DNA of 64,000 nucleotides from NCBI RefSeq assembly GCF_016428595.1, contig NZ_JAELVQ010000002.1, forward strand, positions 310,001 to 374,000, read 5' to 3'. Below the pieces are notes generated by a model. It worked only from the letters and a program-made list of their open reading frames with translations. It was not told where the DNA came from and searched no databases. Positions 25,723-33,895 of the stretch are shown here, piece after piece. How positions within the stretch are numbered: position 1 is the stretch's first letter; each line of letters opens with the position of its first letter. The position numbers and the translations under genes are program-made. This DNA is from Snuella sedimenti. GTDB taxonomy: Bacteria; Bacteroidota; Bacteroidia; Flavobacteriales; Flavobacteriaceae.

Positions 25723-26865
25723 TTATTCTAAGCGTTTAAAAAAGTAAAGTTCGTGATTTTTGAGTAACTCAGGATGTGCAATGGCAATAATATCCTTTAA
25801 TATGATATCGGGACGTAGCGAACCCAATTCGTAATATAACAAGCCGCCTTTAGGGCCAATTTTATTTGTATAGGTGTAAATGGTATTGTTTTTATAAGCA
25901 TTAAAAAAGGTATAGCCCTTACTGTTGGCTGCCATTTGTGCTTTGTTATCAAAGTTTCCGGCACCTATCCATAATTCGGCCTGTTGGGCTTTCTGTAATA
26001 CATTTTCAAAATTTAATTGCAGGCTTCCAGTATTATTGTTGTCATGCCATAAATAGTTGGTGTTGGCATCTCTAAAATACTTAGCGATAAAGCTATTACC
26101 GCCAGGAATGTTCCAAACATCTTTAAACATAGAGCCCGATAGTATCGTTGGTTTTTTCTCAACATTTAAAGCCTTTTTTTTTGCATTTAAATAGGATGTT
26201 TCAATTTTCCCAAAGATAGAGTCGGCCTTTTCTTCTTTATTAAAAAAAGCTGCTATAAACTTTATCCATTCAGCTCTTCCAAGTGGATGTTCTTCTGTCC
26301 AAGCACCATCAAAAGCAACGGGGATGTTAAATTTTTCTATTTTATTAAGGGTTTTGTCATTGCCGTTCACAGAAAACCCAATAACTAATTCGGGAGCTAG
26401 ATACAGAAGAAGTTCCATGTTAATATCTAAGTCGTTATTAAGGTCTTTAACTTCACCGTCATCTATTCTTTTTCTAGTCTTTTTAGATGAAATATATTGG
26501 GTATTTGGAAAACCAACCAAACAATTGTCAACATTCAAATATTCCAATGTGGGGATATTGGTGGTAGACATTACGACGACTTTCGTTACCGGAGTTTTTA
26601 TAACAACAGTTTTGTTGTCATGGTAAGGTATTTCATGCCCTTTTTCTACTAGTAGATACTTAAATGTTTGTTTGCTTTTTGGCCAGGCAGACGTAACGGT
26701 AACCTCTTTATGGGTGCTAAAATGCTTTATAGAAAACCCTTTTGCATATTTTATGCTTTCGGAAACAGATTTAACCTGTTGATCAGGAGTAGCTGTAGCT
26801 CCCTTATTTTCTTTACAGCTGGTTAGTATAAATAAAGTGCTTATTAAAAGAGTTATAAGACGCAT
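25723..26865 (-). CDS. btuF: ABC transporter substrate-binding lipoprotein (BtuF-like)
   Basis: 380 residues. Lipobox ending at Cys17 (LTSC). The mature part is a two-lobed periplasmic-binding fold with the typical FecB/BtuF stretch VVVMSTTNIPTLEYLNV, LDINMELLLYLAPELVIGF and a closing GSLRPDIILKDIIAIAHPELL. It delivers the substrate from the periplasm to BtuC. The gene is longer than E. coli BtuF (266) because of an extra N-terminal domain of about 90 residues, seen in other Bacteroidota. First gene of the operon; no riboswitch is visible in the 84 nt before it. Confidence 0.88.
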   Translation of the reverse strand: MRLITLLISTLFILTSCKENKGATATPDQQVKSVSESIKYAKGFSIKHFSTHKEVTVTSAWPKSKQTFKYLLVEKGHEIPYHDNKTVVIKTPVTKVVVMSTTNIPTLEYLNVDNCLVGFPNTQYISSKKTRKRIDDGEVKDLNNDLDINMELLLYLAPELVIGFSVNGNDKTLNKIEKFNIPVAFDGAWTEEHPLGRAEWIKFIAAFFNKEEKADSIFGKIETSYLNAKKKALNVEKKPTILSGSMFKDVWNIPGGNSFIAKYFRDANTNYLWHDNNNTGSLQLNFENVLQKAQQAELWIGAGNFDNKAQMAANSKGYTFFNAYKNNTIYTYTNKIGPKGGLLYYELGSLRPDIILKDIIAIAHPELLKNHELYFFKRLE

Positions 26866-26949
26866 TGTTCCAAATTAGGAACCAAAGGTCTTTAAATTTT
26901 TTGTAATTACCTTACCTATGGCTACTTTTGAAGCATTAAATTTTAATAT

Positions 26950-27600
26950 ATGAATTTTTTATGCTCCTGGAGTGGAGGGAAGGACAGTTGCTATGCTTTT
27001 TATAAAGCGATGCAGCTAAACTACAAGCCAACGGTGCTCTTAAACGTAATGAACGAGTATGGTGACCGATCCCGATCGCATGGTATTCCCAAAGAGATTT
27101 TAGAGGCACAGGCCAAGGCATTAGAACTGCCTATTCATTTTTTTAATAGTACTTGGGAAGCTTATGAAACCAATTATATTATAAACTTAAAGCAGTTAAC
27201 CCAAACGTTTAGCTTGTCGCATGCAGTTTTTGGAGATATTGATATTGAGTCCCATAGGGCTTGGGAGGAGAAAGTATCGCATGCGGCCAACCTTGAAGCA
27301 GTATTGCCTCTATGGCAAGGGGTTAGACGTCAATTGGTTTTAGATATGATAGAGGCTGGGCTCGAAGCGGTTATTGTATCCTGTAACCAACAAATGGGAG
27401 CAAGGTTTTTGGGTAAAACAATAAATGAATCGCTGATTGAAGAATTAGAAACTATGGGAGTCGATGCCTGTGGTGAAAATGGAGAGTTTCATACTCTGGT
27501 AGTGAATGCTCCCTTTTTTAAAAATAGAATTGATATAGCCATTGAAGGAACTTCCGTTTCCAGCAATTATAACTTTGCCAATTTAACCCTTAAGGTTTAA
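26950..27600 (+). CDS. COG2102 / diphthine-ammonia-ligase-like ATP pyrophosphatase (paralogue 1, B12-linked)
   Basis: 216 residues. The PP-loop WSGGKDSCYAF at residues 6-16 binds ATP; EYGDRSRSHGIP, AVFGDIDIESHR and the C-terminal GVDACGENGEFHTL are family landmarks shared with archaeal/eukaryal Dph6. Bacteria lack diphthamide, so the real reaction must differ, most likely an adenylation-dependent amidation or thiolation. It diverges from btuF and is convergent with cobC, inside the B12 island. A paralogue lies at 33068-33787. Confidence 0.85.
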   Translation: MNFLCSWSGGKDSCYAFYKAMQLNYKPTVLLNVMNEYGDRSRSHGIPKEILEAQAKALELPIHFFNSTWEAYETNYIINLKQLTQTFSLSHAVFGDIDIESHRAWEEKVSHAANLEAVLPLWQGVRRQLVLDMIEAGLEAVIVSCNQQMGARFLGKTINESLIEELETMGVDACGENGEFHTLVVNAPFFKNRIDIAIEGTSVSSNYNFANLTLKV

Positions 27601-28155
27601 AGGTGTTACCAGGTTTAACGTGCCGTTTTCTTTTTTAAGCTGAAAAACGGCTCCATAATCCATTTTTATTTTAAACGATTGTTCCAATTCAATTCCTAGA
27701 AATTTTGATAAATACGCTCTAATGACACCAGCATGTGTAACGATTATAATATCTTTTGCTGTTTGGATTTGTTTTAGATCTTCAAAAAAAGCACTTACTC
27801 GTGAGGCTAATTCCAAATAAGATTCACCATTAGGCGGAGAAACATTAACAAAATCCTGCATCCAGGGGTTAAGTTCTTCTTCTGCAATATTATGCCAGGC
27901 TTTTAATTCCCAATCACCAAAATGAAGTTCTTTTAGTCTGTTATCAAATTCCGGAAAGCTGCTTAAATGATAGGCTAATAAAGAGCAACGTTTTAATGGA
28001 CTGGAAATAACATTGTAGAGTTTGTTTTGCGGAATCTGTTGGGTGATGTTTTCGAATTCTTTGTAGTAATCATTGTCCAAATCCAAATCGCTTTGCCCAT
28101 AGCAAATCCCTTTTTCAATGCAAGGAGTGGTATGTCTAACTAGATAAATTTCCAA
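27583..28155 (-). CDS. cobC: Alpha-ribazole phosphatase (histidine phosphatase family)
   Basis: 190 residues. The phosphohistidine motif LVRHT stands at residues 5-9; SSPLKRC and VTHAGVIRAY provide the remaining catalytic Arg and His. The frame is open upstream, but a start farther up would add 28 residues with no homology-like pattern; a TTG at 28155 gives MEIYLVRHT, the canonical beginning, with a 16-nt overlap into the end of cobS. It removes phosphate from alpha-ribazole-5'-phosphate or from cobalamin-5'-phosphate in the lower-ligand pathway. The 3' end overlaps the convergent ATP pyrophosphatase gene by 18 nt. Confidence 0.88.
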   Translation of the reverse strand: MEIYLVRHTTPCIEKGICYGQSDLDLDNDYYKEFENITQQIPQNKLYNVISSPLKRCSLLAYHLSSFPEFDNRLKELHFGDWELKAWHNIAEEELNPWMQDFVNVSPPNGESYLELASRVSAFFEDLKQIQTAKDIIIVTHAGVIRAYLSKFLGIELEQSFKIKMDYGAVFQLKKENGTLNLVTPLNLKG

Positions 28156-28901
28156 AGCGTTATAACACTTAAATAAAAAACAACTTCTGATAATTGCTGT
28201 ACAGCACCAGCACAATCGCCCGTATGGCCTCCAAGCCATTTCTTGAATTTAGCACCTAGGTATATTTTTGAAAAATAAGCAGGGATTAAAGCTATAAAAA
28301 TAATTGAGGATTTAAACAAAAATAGTGGGGCAATACCAAAAATAGCACTAACCAATAGTATTTGGGGGGTAATGTTTTTAGCCGCAGGTTTTGTCTTGCT
28401 ATCTTCAGTGTCTCTAACATATGGATGGGTATAGATAAGCGTGGTTGCTATAAAGCGGCTTATGCTATGACCTGCAATAATAACTAGCGGAATGTAGCTA
28501 GAAGGAACTTCCCTTAGTGCAGCAAATTTAGTGGCAAGTATCAGGAGGATACCAACAGCTCCATAAGTGCCCAATCGGGAATCTTTCATAATCAAGAGTA
28601 TTTTTTCTTTGGACCATCCGCCTCCAAGACCGTCACATACATCGGCAAAACCGTCTTCATGAAAAGCACCGGTAATGTAAATTGTAGTGACCATGCTAAG
28701 CAATAAGGCTATTTCAGTTGAAAAAATAAAAGACGTAAGATAAAAACATAAAGCCCCTAAACTTCCAACAATAACGCCAACCAATGAAAAGTATCTAGCA
28801 CTTTTTTCTAAATAAGCCTTATCATGGTTCACCCATTTGGGACACGGAATTCTGGTAAAGAACATGATGGCAGTTAAAAATATTTGAAGCTCTTTTTTCA
28901 T
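28140..28901 (-). CDS. cobS: Adenosylcobinamide-GDP ribazoletransferase (cobalamin synthase)
   Basis: 253 residues, integral membrane enzyme with about seven helices. The signature GAFHEDGFADVCDGLGGGW contains the Asp-rich catalytic motif, and FFTRIPCP lies near the N-terminus as usual. It joins adenosylcobinamide-GDP to alpha-ribazole(-phosphate). Gene order is cobU, cobT, a repeat-containing gap, cobS, cobC. Confidence 0.95.
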   Translation of the reverse strand: MKKELQIFLTAIMFFTRIPCPKWVNHDKAYLEKSARYFSLVGVIVGSLGALCFYLTSFIFSTEIALLLSMVTTIYITGAFHEDGFADVCDGLGGGWSKEKILLIMKDSRLGTYGAVGILLILATKFAALREVPSSYIPLVIIAGHSISRFIATTLIYTHPYVRDTEDSKTKPAAKNITPQILLVSAIFGIAPLFLFKSSIIFIALIPAYFSKIYLGAKFKKWLGGHTGDCAGAVQQLSEVVFYLSVITLWKFI

Positions 28902-28986
28902 CTGTTTAAATTTTATTGTTTTTTAGTGGTCAGATGCGATGCCTAAATTATCATATCGGTTGGTTTTGCAACTTTTTGTTAATGGG

Positions 28987-29135
28987 CATTTCACACGTTT
29001 AAATTTTAGTAATTCATTGGTTTTATATTAATTATAAAATTGAGAACGTATGCAACCGCTACGCTCTCACATTAAAAATTTTAAACATTTCCTTTTGTGA
29101 AAAAATGCTTAAATTTTATTAATGTTCGTTTCATT
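28987..29135. repeat. Structured intergenic repeat, copy B (between cobT and cobS)
   Basis: Matches copy A at 14839-14990 over nearly its whole length with scattered differences and a shorter hairpin loop. The central hairpin uses GAGAACGTA (29042-29050) and TACGCTCTC (29060-29068), eight of nine pairs. One pair differs from copy A on both sides (A-T becomes T-A), preserving the fold. Inserted in an otherwise colinear cob operon; it may form part of the mRNA. Confidence 0.75.
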
Positions 29136-29166
29136 GTATGATGGGATTTTTAAAGACAGAACATAA

Positions 29167-30201
29167 TTAGGTTTTCTCAATTTCGGTACTCACACCTGCA
29201 TCTTCAAAGCTTGCCATATCATTTAAAAAATTAACGGCAGCTTGCACTAAGGGAATGGCTAGGGCAGCACCCGTACCTTCTCCTAATCGTAAATTTAAAG
29301 ATAGTAGCGGCGTAACATTTAAGAAATCCAGCATTTTAGAATGCCCTTGTTCACTGGAATTATGAGCGAAGATGCAATAGTCCAAAACATTTGGATTAAT
29401 AGCTTTGGCCGCTAATAAAGCAGCCGTTACGATAAATCCGTCAATAAGGATTGTCATTTTTAATTCGGCCGCTTTTAAAATAGCTCCACATAGCATTGCA
29501 ATTTCAAAACCTCCAAAAGTTGCCAGAGCTTCTAACGGAGTTTGTGGGCTATACTTGTTATAAACTTCCAAAAGTATTTGTTTTTTCTTTGCGATGCCTT
29601 CAGCGTTTAGTCCAGTTCCAGAACCAACACAATCACTAATAGGGATATGGGTAAAATAACTCATGAGTAAAGTAGCTGAGGAGGTGTTGCCAATACCCAT
29701 TTCTCCAAATCCTATGGTGTTACATGCATTACTATGTATTTTAGAGACAATAGTACCTGCTTTATCAAGAGCCATTTGGCATTGCTCTAAGGTCATTGCA
29801 GGTTGGTCTTGATAATTCTTAGTACCTACTGCTATTTTAGCATTTATAATACCCATAGATTCGGGGAAGGTATGATTAACCCCGGCATCAACAATTTTTA
29901 AGTCAATAGCATTGGTGTTGCTAAATATATTAATGGCAGCACCGCCATTTACAAAATTGTATACCATTTGGGCAGTCACTTCTTGCGGGAACGGGTTAAC
30001 CTCCGCTTTCGCTGCTATACCATGATCTCCAGCAAAAATGACTATGGTTGGCTTAGATATTTCAGGGGTTTCTGTGTTTTGTATCAGTCCAATTTTTAAA
30101 GCCAATGATTCTAATGTACCAAGTGCTCCAATGGGTTTTGTTTTAAGATCAATCTTTTTTTGAATGCTACTTTTTAATGTTAAGTCGGCAATTGCGCTCA
30201 T
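29167..30201 (-). CDS. cobT: Nicotinate-nucleotide-dimethylbenzimidazole phosphoribosyltransferase
   Basis: 344 residues. Family motifs include IVIFAGDHGIAAKAEVNPFP, GEMGIGNTSSATLL and RLGEGTGAALAIPLV near the C-terminus, where the Glu of LGEGTG is the catalytic base. It activates the lower-ligand base (dimethylbenzimidazole or a relative) to its ribotide. Thirteen nt after cobU, same strand. The genome segment shows no dimethylbenzimidazole synthesis gene, so the base is probably scavenged or made elsewhere. Confidence 0.96.
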   Translation of the reverse strand: MSAIADLTLKSSIQKKIDLKTKPIGALGTLESLALKIGLIQNTETPEISKPTIVIFAGDHGIAAKAEVNPFPQEVTAQMVYNFVNGGAAINIFSNTNAIDLKIVDAGVNHTFPESMGIINAKIAVGTKNYQDQPAMTLEQCQMALDKAGTIVSKIHSNACNTIGFGEMGIGNTSSATLLMSYFTHIPISDCVGSGTGLNAEGIAKKKQILLEVYNKYSPQTPLEALATFGGFEIAMLCGAILKAAELKMTILIDGFIVTAALLAAKAINPNVLDYCIFAHNSSEQGHSKMLDFLNVTPLLSLNLRLGEGTGAALAIPLVQAAVNFLNDMASFEDAGVSTEIEKT

Positions 30202-30214
30202 ATTTATGGAGGTG

Positions 30215-30718
30215 TTATTTTAAGGTTAAAGGGATGCCAGAGACCATCATCGTGGCTTTATTGGCGTACTTGGCTATGTGCTGATTCATCCAACCTTGTA
30301 ATTCCGTAAATTTTCTGCCTATTTCTGTTTGTGCGTGTACACCCATACCTATTTCGTTAGAAATAATGATGATGGTTGCATCGATATCCAACAATTTATT
30401 GAATTCGGTTTTAGCCAATTCAAGGCATTTTTCAATATCATTCTTGGTGTCAACAAAATAGTTTGTTAGCCATAAGGTTACACAATCTATAACGACAGTG
30501 TCCTTGGGGTCTATTACTGTAGAAATAGCTTTTTCTTCTTCTATAGATGTCCAACGTTCGTCTCGGTCTGCAATATGTCTGTCAATTCTTTTTCTATGGT
30601 TTTCGTCCCATATGCGGGAGGTTGCTATGTATTTTGGAGACTTGGAAAATGATAAAGCTAAGTTTTGGGCATAACTGCTTTTTCCAGAACGTTCACCACC
30701 GGTTATATAATAGATCAT
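30215..30718 (-). CDS. cobU: Adenosylcobinamide kinase / adenosylcobinamide-phosphate guanylyltransferase
   Basis: 167 residues. P-loop GGERSGKSSYAQ, then SRIWDENHRKRIDRHIADR with the His that is guanylylated, IDCVTLWLTNYF, and SNEIGMGVHAQTEIGRKF. It phosphorylates adenosylcobinamide and attaches GMP, entering the salvage route before CobS. First gene of the minus-strand cob set; it diverges from the riboswitch-controlled receptor gene. Confidence 0.95.
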   Translation of the reverse strand: MIYYITGGERSGKSSYAQNLALSFSKSPKYIATSRIWDENHRKRIDRHIADRDERWTSIEEEKAISTVIDPKDTVVIDCVTLWLTNYFVDTKNDIEKCLELAKTEFNKLLDIDATIIIISNEIGMGVHAQTEIGRKFTELQGWMNQHIAKYANKATMMVSGIPLTLK

Positions 30719-30790
30719 TGCATTTTTTAATAGAAATTGTAAGCTACAAAGATTGGTTTTTTTTTGATAAATAACACCATAAAATTGTTC

Positions 30791-30818
30791 TTGATATTAA
30801 AAATAGGTAGTACATTTG
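30791..30818 (+). promoter_or_regulatory. Bacteroidota-type promoter for the B12 riboswitch/btuB transcript
   Basis: TTG at 30791-30793 and TACATTTG at 30811-30818 are separated by 17 nt, fitting the -33/-7 consensus TTG-N17-20-TAnnTTTG. Transcription would begin a few bases later, immediately before the riboswitch. Confidence 0.7.
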
Positions 30819-30827
30819 CAGCGAATT

Positions 30828-31095
30828 TTGGTTCTGTTCAATACTTGATTGAACGGATTAAAAGGGAATCTGGTGCAACGATTTACGATTTGGGTGCATG
30901 CATCTAAAAATTGCAATTCGTTAATTCCAGAACTGTTCCCGCAACTGTAAGTTTATGCTGATTTTACTTCAGCACCTCGCCAACGAGGGTGTTATTAACT
31001 TCAAAACCACTGGCTATTGCTGGGAAGGTATAATAACATTAAAAAAGTCAGGAGACCTGCCAAATTCAAACAATAAAGTCAAACTTTCGGGATAA
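30828..31095 (+). ncRNA. Cobalamin riboswitch
   Basis: The leader of the receptor gene contains the conserved pieces in order: GGGAATCTGGTGCAA (about 30866-30880), CCCGCAACTGTAA (about 30939-30951), and the B12 box AAGTCAGGAGACCTGCC (31046-31062). Adenosylcobalamin binding normally closes expression of uptake genes; the box lies about 80 nt before the start codon, and the following hairpin-prone region may hide the ribosome site. The cob genes on the other strand have no comparable leader. Confidence 0.95.
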
Positions 31096-31144
31096 AAGTT
31101 TACGTATGATAGTCCATGCGATTCTCGAACAATTAGTTAATTAA

Positions 31145-33007
31145 ATGAACAAAAAAACAAATGTTTTTGGTGTACTGTGTTTTGGTATGTCATTATTAGG
31201 TTTTGCGCAACAGCAAGCTAATTCAACTAGTGTGAAGCAACTTGATGAAGTTGTAATCACCGATTCACGATTTGAGTTAAAGCGTGAAAATTCAGGAAAA
31301 ACAGTTATTAAAATTTCTAAACAGGAGATTGAAAGAAACCAAGGCCGTACTGTTGCTGAGCTGATTAATACAAAATCGGGTATTGAAATTAATGGTAGCC
31401 GGAGTAATGCAGGGCAAAATTTAGGGGTATATGTTAGGGGAGGAAGAAGCCGCCAGGTTTTAGTATTGATTGATGGTGTACAAGTAAGTGACCCGTCTCA
31501 ACTTTCTGGCGAGTATGATTTTAGACTGTTAAATCTAAATCAGATTGAATCTATAGAAATCATTAAAGGCGCTGCCAGTACTTTATATGGAAGTGGTGCA
31601 GCAGCAGCGGTTATCAATATTACCACCAAAAAGGCAGATACCAAAAAAATTGGTGCCGTGTTTACTTCCAGTTTGGGTACCAATCAATCGGAATCCGATC
31701 AAAACTATAATGTAGCCGATTTTAATAATAGTGTAGCTGTTAGTGGAACATTGAACAAGTTTACGTACCGTACGGCATTTAGCAATCAATTTTCTGATGG
31801 GCTTTCGGCGGCTATTAGCGATACAAATGAGAAGGATGCGTATTCAAAATATGGTGTTGATGTTAATTTGGGTTACAGGTTTGGTAATTCTTTTTCTTTA
31901 AATGTTTATGGGAATTATACGGATACTGATTCAGAAATTGATGGATACGACTCCAATTTTAATTTAGTGGATACAGGAGATGAATTTAATAATAAGCAAT
32001 CTAGAGTGGGAATATCTTCAAAATTAAAATATGAAAAAGGTAGTTTCAATTTAAATGCTGCTTTTAGTGAATATGAAAGGAATTACATTTCTAAGTACCC
32101 TTCAATTTTCAAATCTAAAAACTATGTGGTAGACGCCTATAATAAATATGTGTTTGATAAAACGTTTTATACAATTGTAGGTTTAAATGTAATTGAAAAT
32201 AGGGCGACATTTGCTAATAAAGAAGCGTTTACAATTATAGATCCCTATGCTAACTTTGTATTTGTTTCAGATTTTGGTTTAAATATTAATGCCGGTGCTA
32301 GGTTAAACAATCACAGTGAGTATGGTTCGCATTTCACATATAATTTGAATCCCTCATTTACTTTAAAAGCTGAGAATAATCGTTATACTAAATTTTTTGG
32401 TTCTTTAAGTACCTCTTTTATCACGCCTTCATTGTCTCAGCTATTTGGTAATTTTGGACCTAACCCAGATTTGGAGCCAGAAGAAAATAGAACGATTGAA
32501 GTTGGAGCTGAATTTAAGTTGAGCAAAAGTTTTAGAATTGTTGGACTATTTTTTAACAGGACAGAAAAAAATACTGTGTTATGGATTAATGGGGGGTATT
32601 TAAATGCTACTGATAAATTACACGCAAGGGGAGTAGAAGTAGAGCTTAGTGCAACTCCAATAGAAAAAGTATCTGTTTCTGCAAATTATGCCTTTACCGA
32701 GTATAACGAGAGTTTAGCTCGTAGAATTCCAAAGCATAAAGGAAATTTACAATTGGGATACGATTTTTCTAAAAGCACATTTGCATCGTTATCGTATCAT
32801 TACACACATGAAAGATTTGAAAATAGTTTCGTTCCACTTCTTGATAGCTTTAGTTTGGTTAATTTTTATTTAAGCCATACGGCCATTAAAAATAAAGTGA
32901 AATTCTTTGGAGGAATTGACAATATTTTAAACGAAGATTACGAAGATGTACCTGGTTACGTTACTAAAGGGCGTAATGTTAGATTAGGATTTCAACTGAC
33001 TTTATAG
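31145..33007 (+). CDS. btuB: TonB-dependent outer-membrane receptor, BtuB-type
   Basis: 620 residues with Sec signal (ending GFAQQ). A TonB-box-like stretch LDEVVITDSR stands at about 33-42, then the plug (GVYVRGGRSRQVLVLIDGVQ, SIEIIKGAASTLYGSGAAAAVINI) and a beta-barrel ending in an aromatic-like RLGFQLTL terminus. Size matches BtuB (about 600). Preceded by a cobalamin riboswitch, so B12 or cobinamide is the expected ligand. It would hand the ligand to BtuF. Confidence 0.95.
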   Translation: MNKKTNVFGVLCFGMSLLGFAQQQANSTSVKQLDEVVITDSRFELKRENSGKTVIKISKQEIERNQGRTVAELINTKSGIEINGSRSNAGQNLGVYVRGGRSRQVLVLIDGVQVSDPSQLSGEYDFRLLNLNQIESIEIIKGAASTLYGSGAAAAVINITTKKADTKKIGAVFTSSLGTNQSESDQNYNVADFNNSVAVSGTLNKFTYRTAFSNQFSDGLSAAISDTNEKDAYSKYGVDVNLGYRFGNSFSLNVYGNYTDTDSEIDGYDSNFNLVDTGDEFNNKQSRVGISSKLKYEKGSFNLNAAFSEYERNYISKYPSIFKSKNYVVDAYNKYVFDKTFYTIVGLNVIENRATFANKEAFTIIDPYANFVFVSDFGLNINAGARLNNHSEYGSHFTYNLNPSFTLKAENNRYTKFFGSLSTSFITPSLSQLFGNFGPNPDLEPEENRTIEVGAEFKLSKSFRIVGLFFNRTEKNTVLWINGGYLNATDKLHARGVEVELSATPIEKVSVSANYAFTEYNESLARRIPKHKGNLQLGYDFSKSTFASLSYHYTHERFENSFVPLLDSFSLVNFYLSHTAIKNKVKFFGGIDNILNEDYEDVPGYVTKGRNVRLGFQLTL

Positions 33008-33041
33008 AAAGTCGGTTTTCTGCCACTTAAACTACTTTATT

Positions 33042-33068
33042 AAATGCCACTATTTTAGTGGCATTTTT
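33042..33068 (+). terminator. Terminator after btuB
   Basis: AATGCCACTA pairs with TAGTGGCATT around a TTT loop and is followed by TTTT on the plus strand. It also borders the 3' end of the convergent ATP pyrophosphatase gene. Confidence 0.85.
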
Positions 33069-33787
33069 TATGGAATTAAATCACAATACCACACGCCATA
33101 TTTATCCCCTTTACATACTGAATCATCTGTTTTCGGATTGTTGTATTCGCGGTATACTTTTTCACCGATGCTAAAAGGAATTGGGCTCTTAAAAATGGGG
33201 CCATCAAAACAAAAGGTGTGAAACTCCCCATTTTCACCACAGGGATCAACACCTTCTGGTAAGTTGTCAATAAAGTCTTTATCTATAACAGTTCCTACAA
33301 AGTCTTCATTAAAGTGTTTGGAATTGGCACAGACAATAATGGTTTTAAAGCCTAAATCTAAAAACTGGTGTAGCAGTTCTTTGGTGTCCCGTTTCCAAAT
33401 AGGAAACACTGCTTTAAAGCCTTGTTGTGCCAATTGCTTTTCACGATAAGTTCGCAGATCTTCCAAAAAAATATCGCCAAAGGCACTGTGTGTAAAACCT
33501 TCATTTTTTAGTCGTGTTACCGTTTCACCCATTTTTTGTTCATATACTTCCATACTGGGTTGTTCTGGTAATTCAATAAAACTAGATTTTATATTCATAG
33601 CATTGGTTTGGGCAACCAGCAACTCCCTTCTAAGACCGTGCATAGAAACACGGTTGTAATGGCTGTTTACCGTGGTAATTAATTCGTCTACTTCGTAATG
33701 CGGATTCTGTAATAGGTGGTATAATGCCAAAGCAGAGTCCTTGCCAGTACTCCAATTAAAGTAGGTTTTGTTTTTAGATATAAGCAT
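33068..33787 (-). CDS. COG2102 / diphthine-ammonia-ligase-like ATP pyrophosphatase (paralogue 2)
   Basis: 239 residues. PP-loop NWSTGKDSALALYHLL (STGKDS instead of SGGKDS), SMHGLRRELLVAQ, HSAFGDIFLEDLR and GVDPCGENGEFHTF align with paralogue 1 at 26950-27600, so both belong to one family. It carries an extra C-terminal tail (about 25 residues, with a Cys pair) missing from the other. It is convergent with btuB at the outer edge of the B12 island. Reaction unknown; adenylation of a carboxylate followed by amidation is the family-based guess. Confidence 0.85.
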   Translation of the reverse strand: MLISKNKTYFNWSTGKDSALALYHLLQNPHYEVDELITTVNSHYNRVSMHGLRRELLVAQTNAMNIKSSFIELPEQPSMEVYEQKMGETVTRLKNEGFTHSAFGDIFLEDLRTYREKQLAQQGFKAVFPIWKRDTKELLHQFLDLGFKTIIVCANSKHFNEDFVGTVIDKDFIDNLPEGVDPCGENGEFHTFCFDGPIFKSPIPFSIGEKVYREYNNPKTDDSVCKGDKYGVWYCDLIP

Positions 33788-33895
33788 ATGAGAATTTAAT
33801 TAACCACAAATATATAAGTTGTAGTCAAAAAGTAAGCCAATATTATGAGTTTATAATAATATTGGCCTATGTAATATCCAAAGGGAAGTTCTTTT

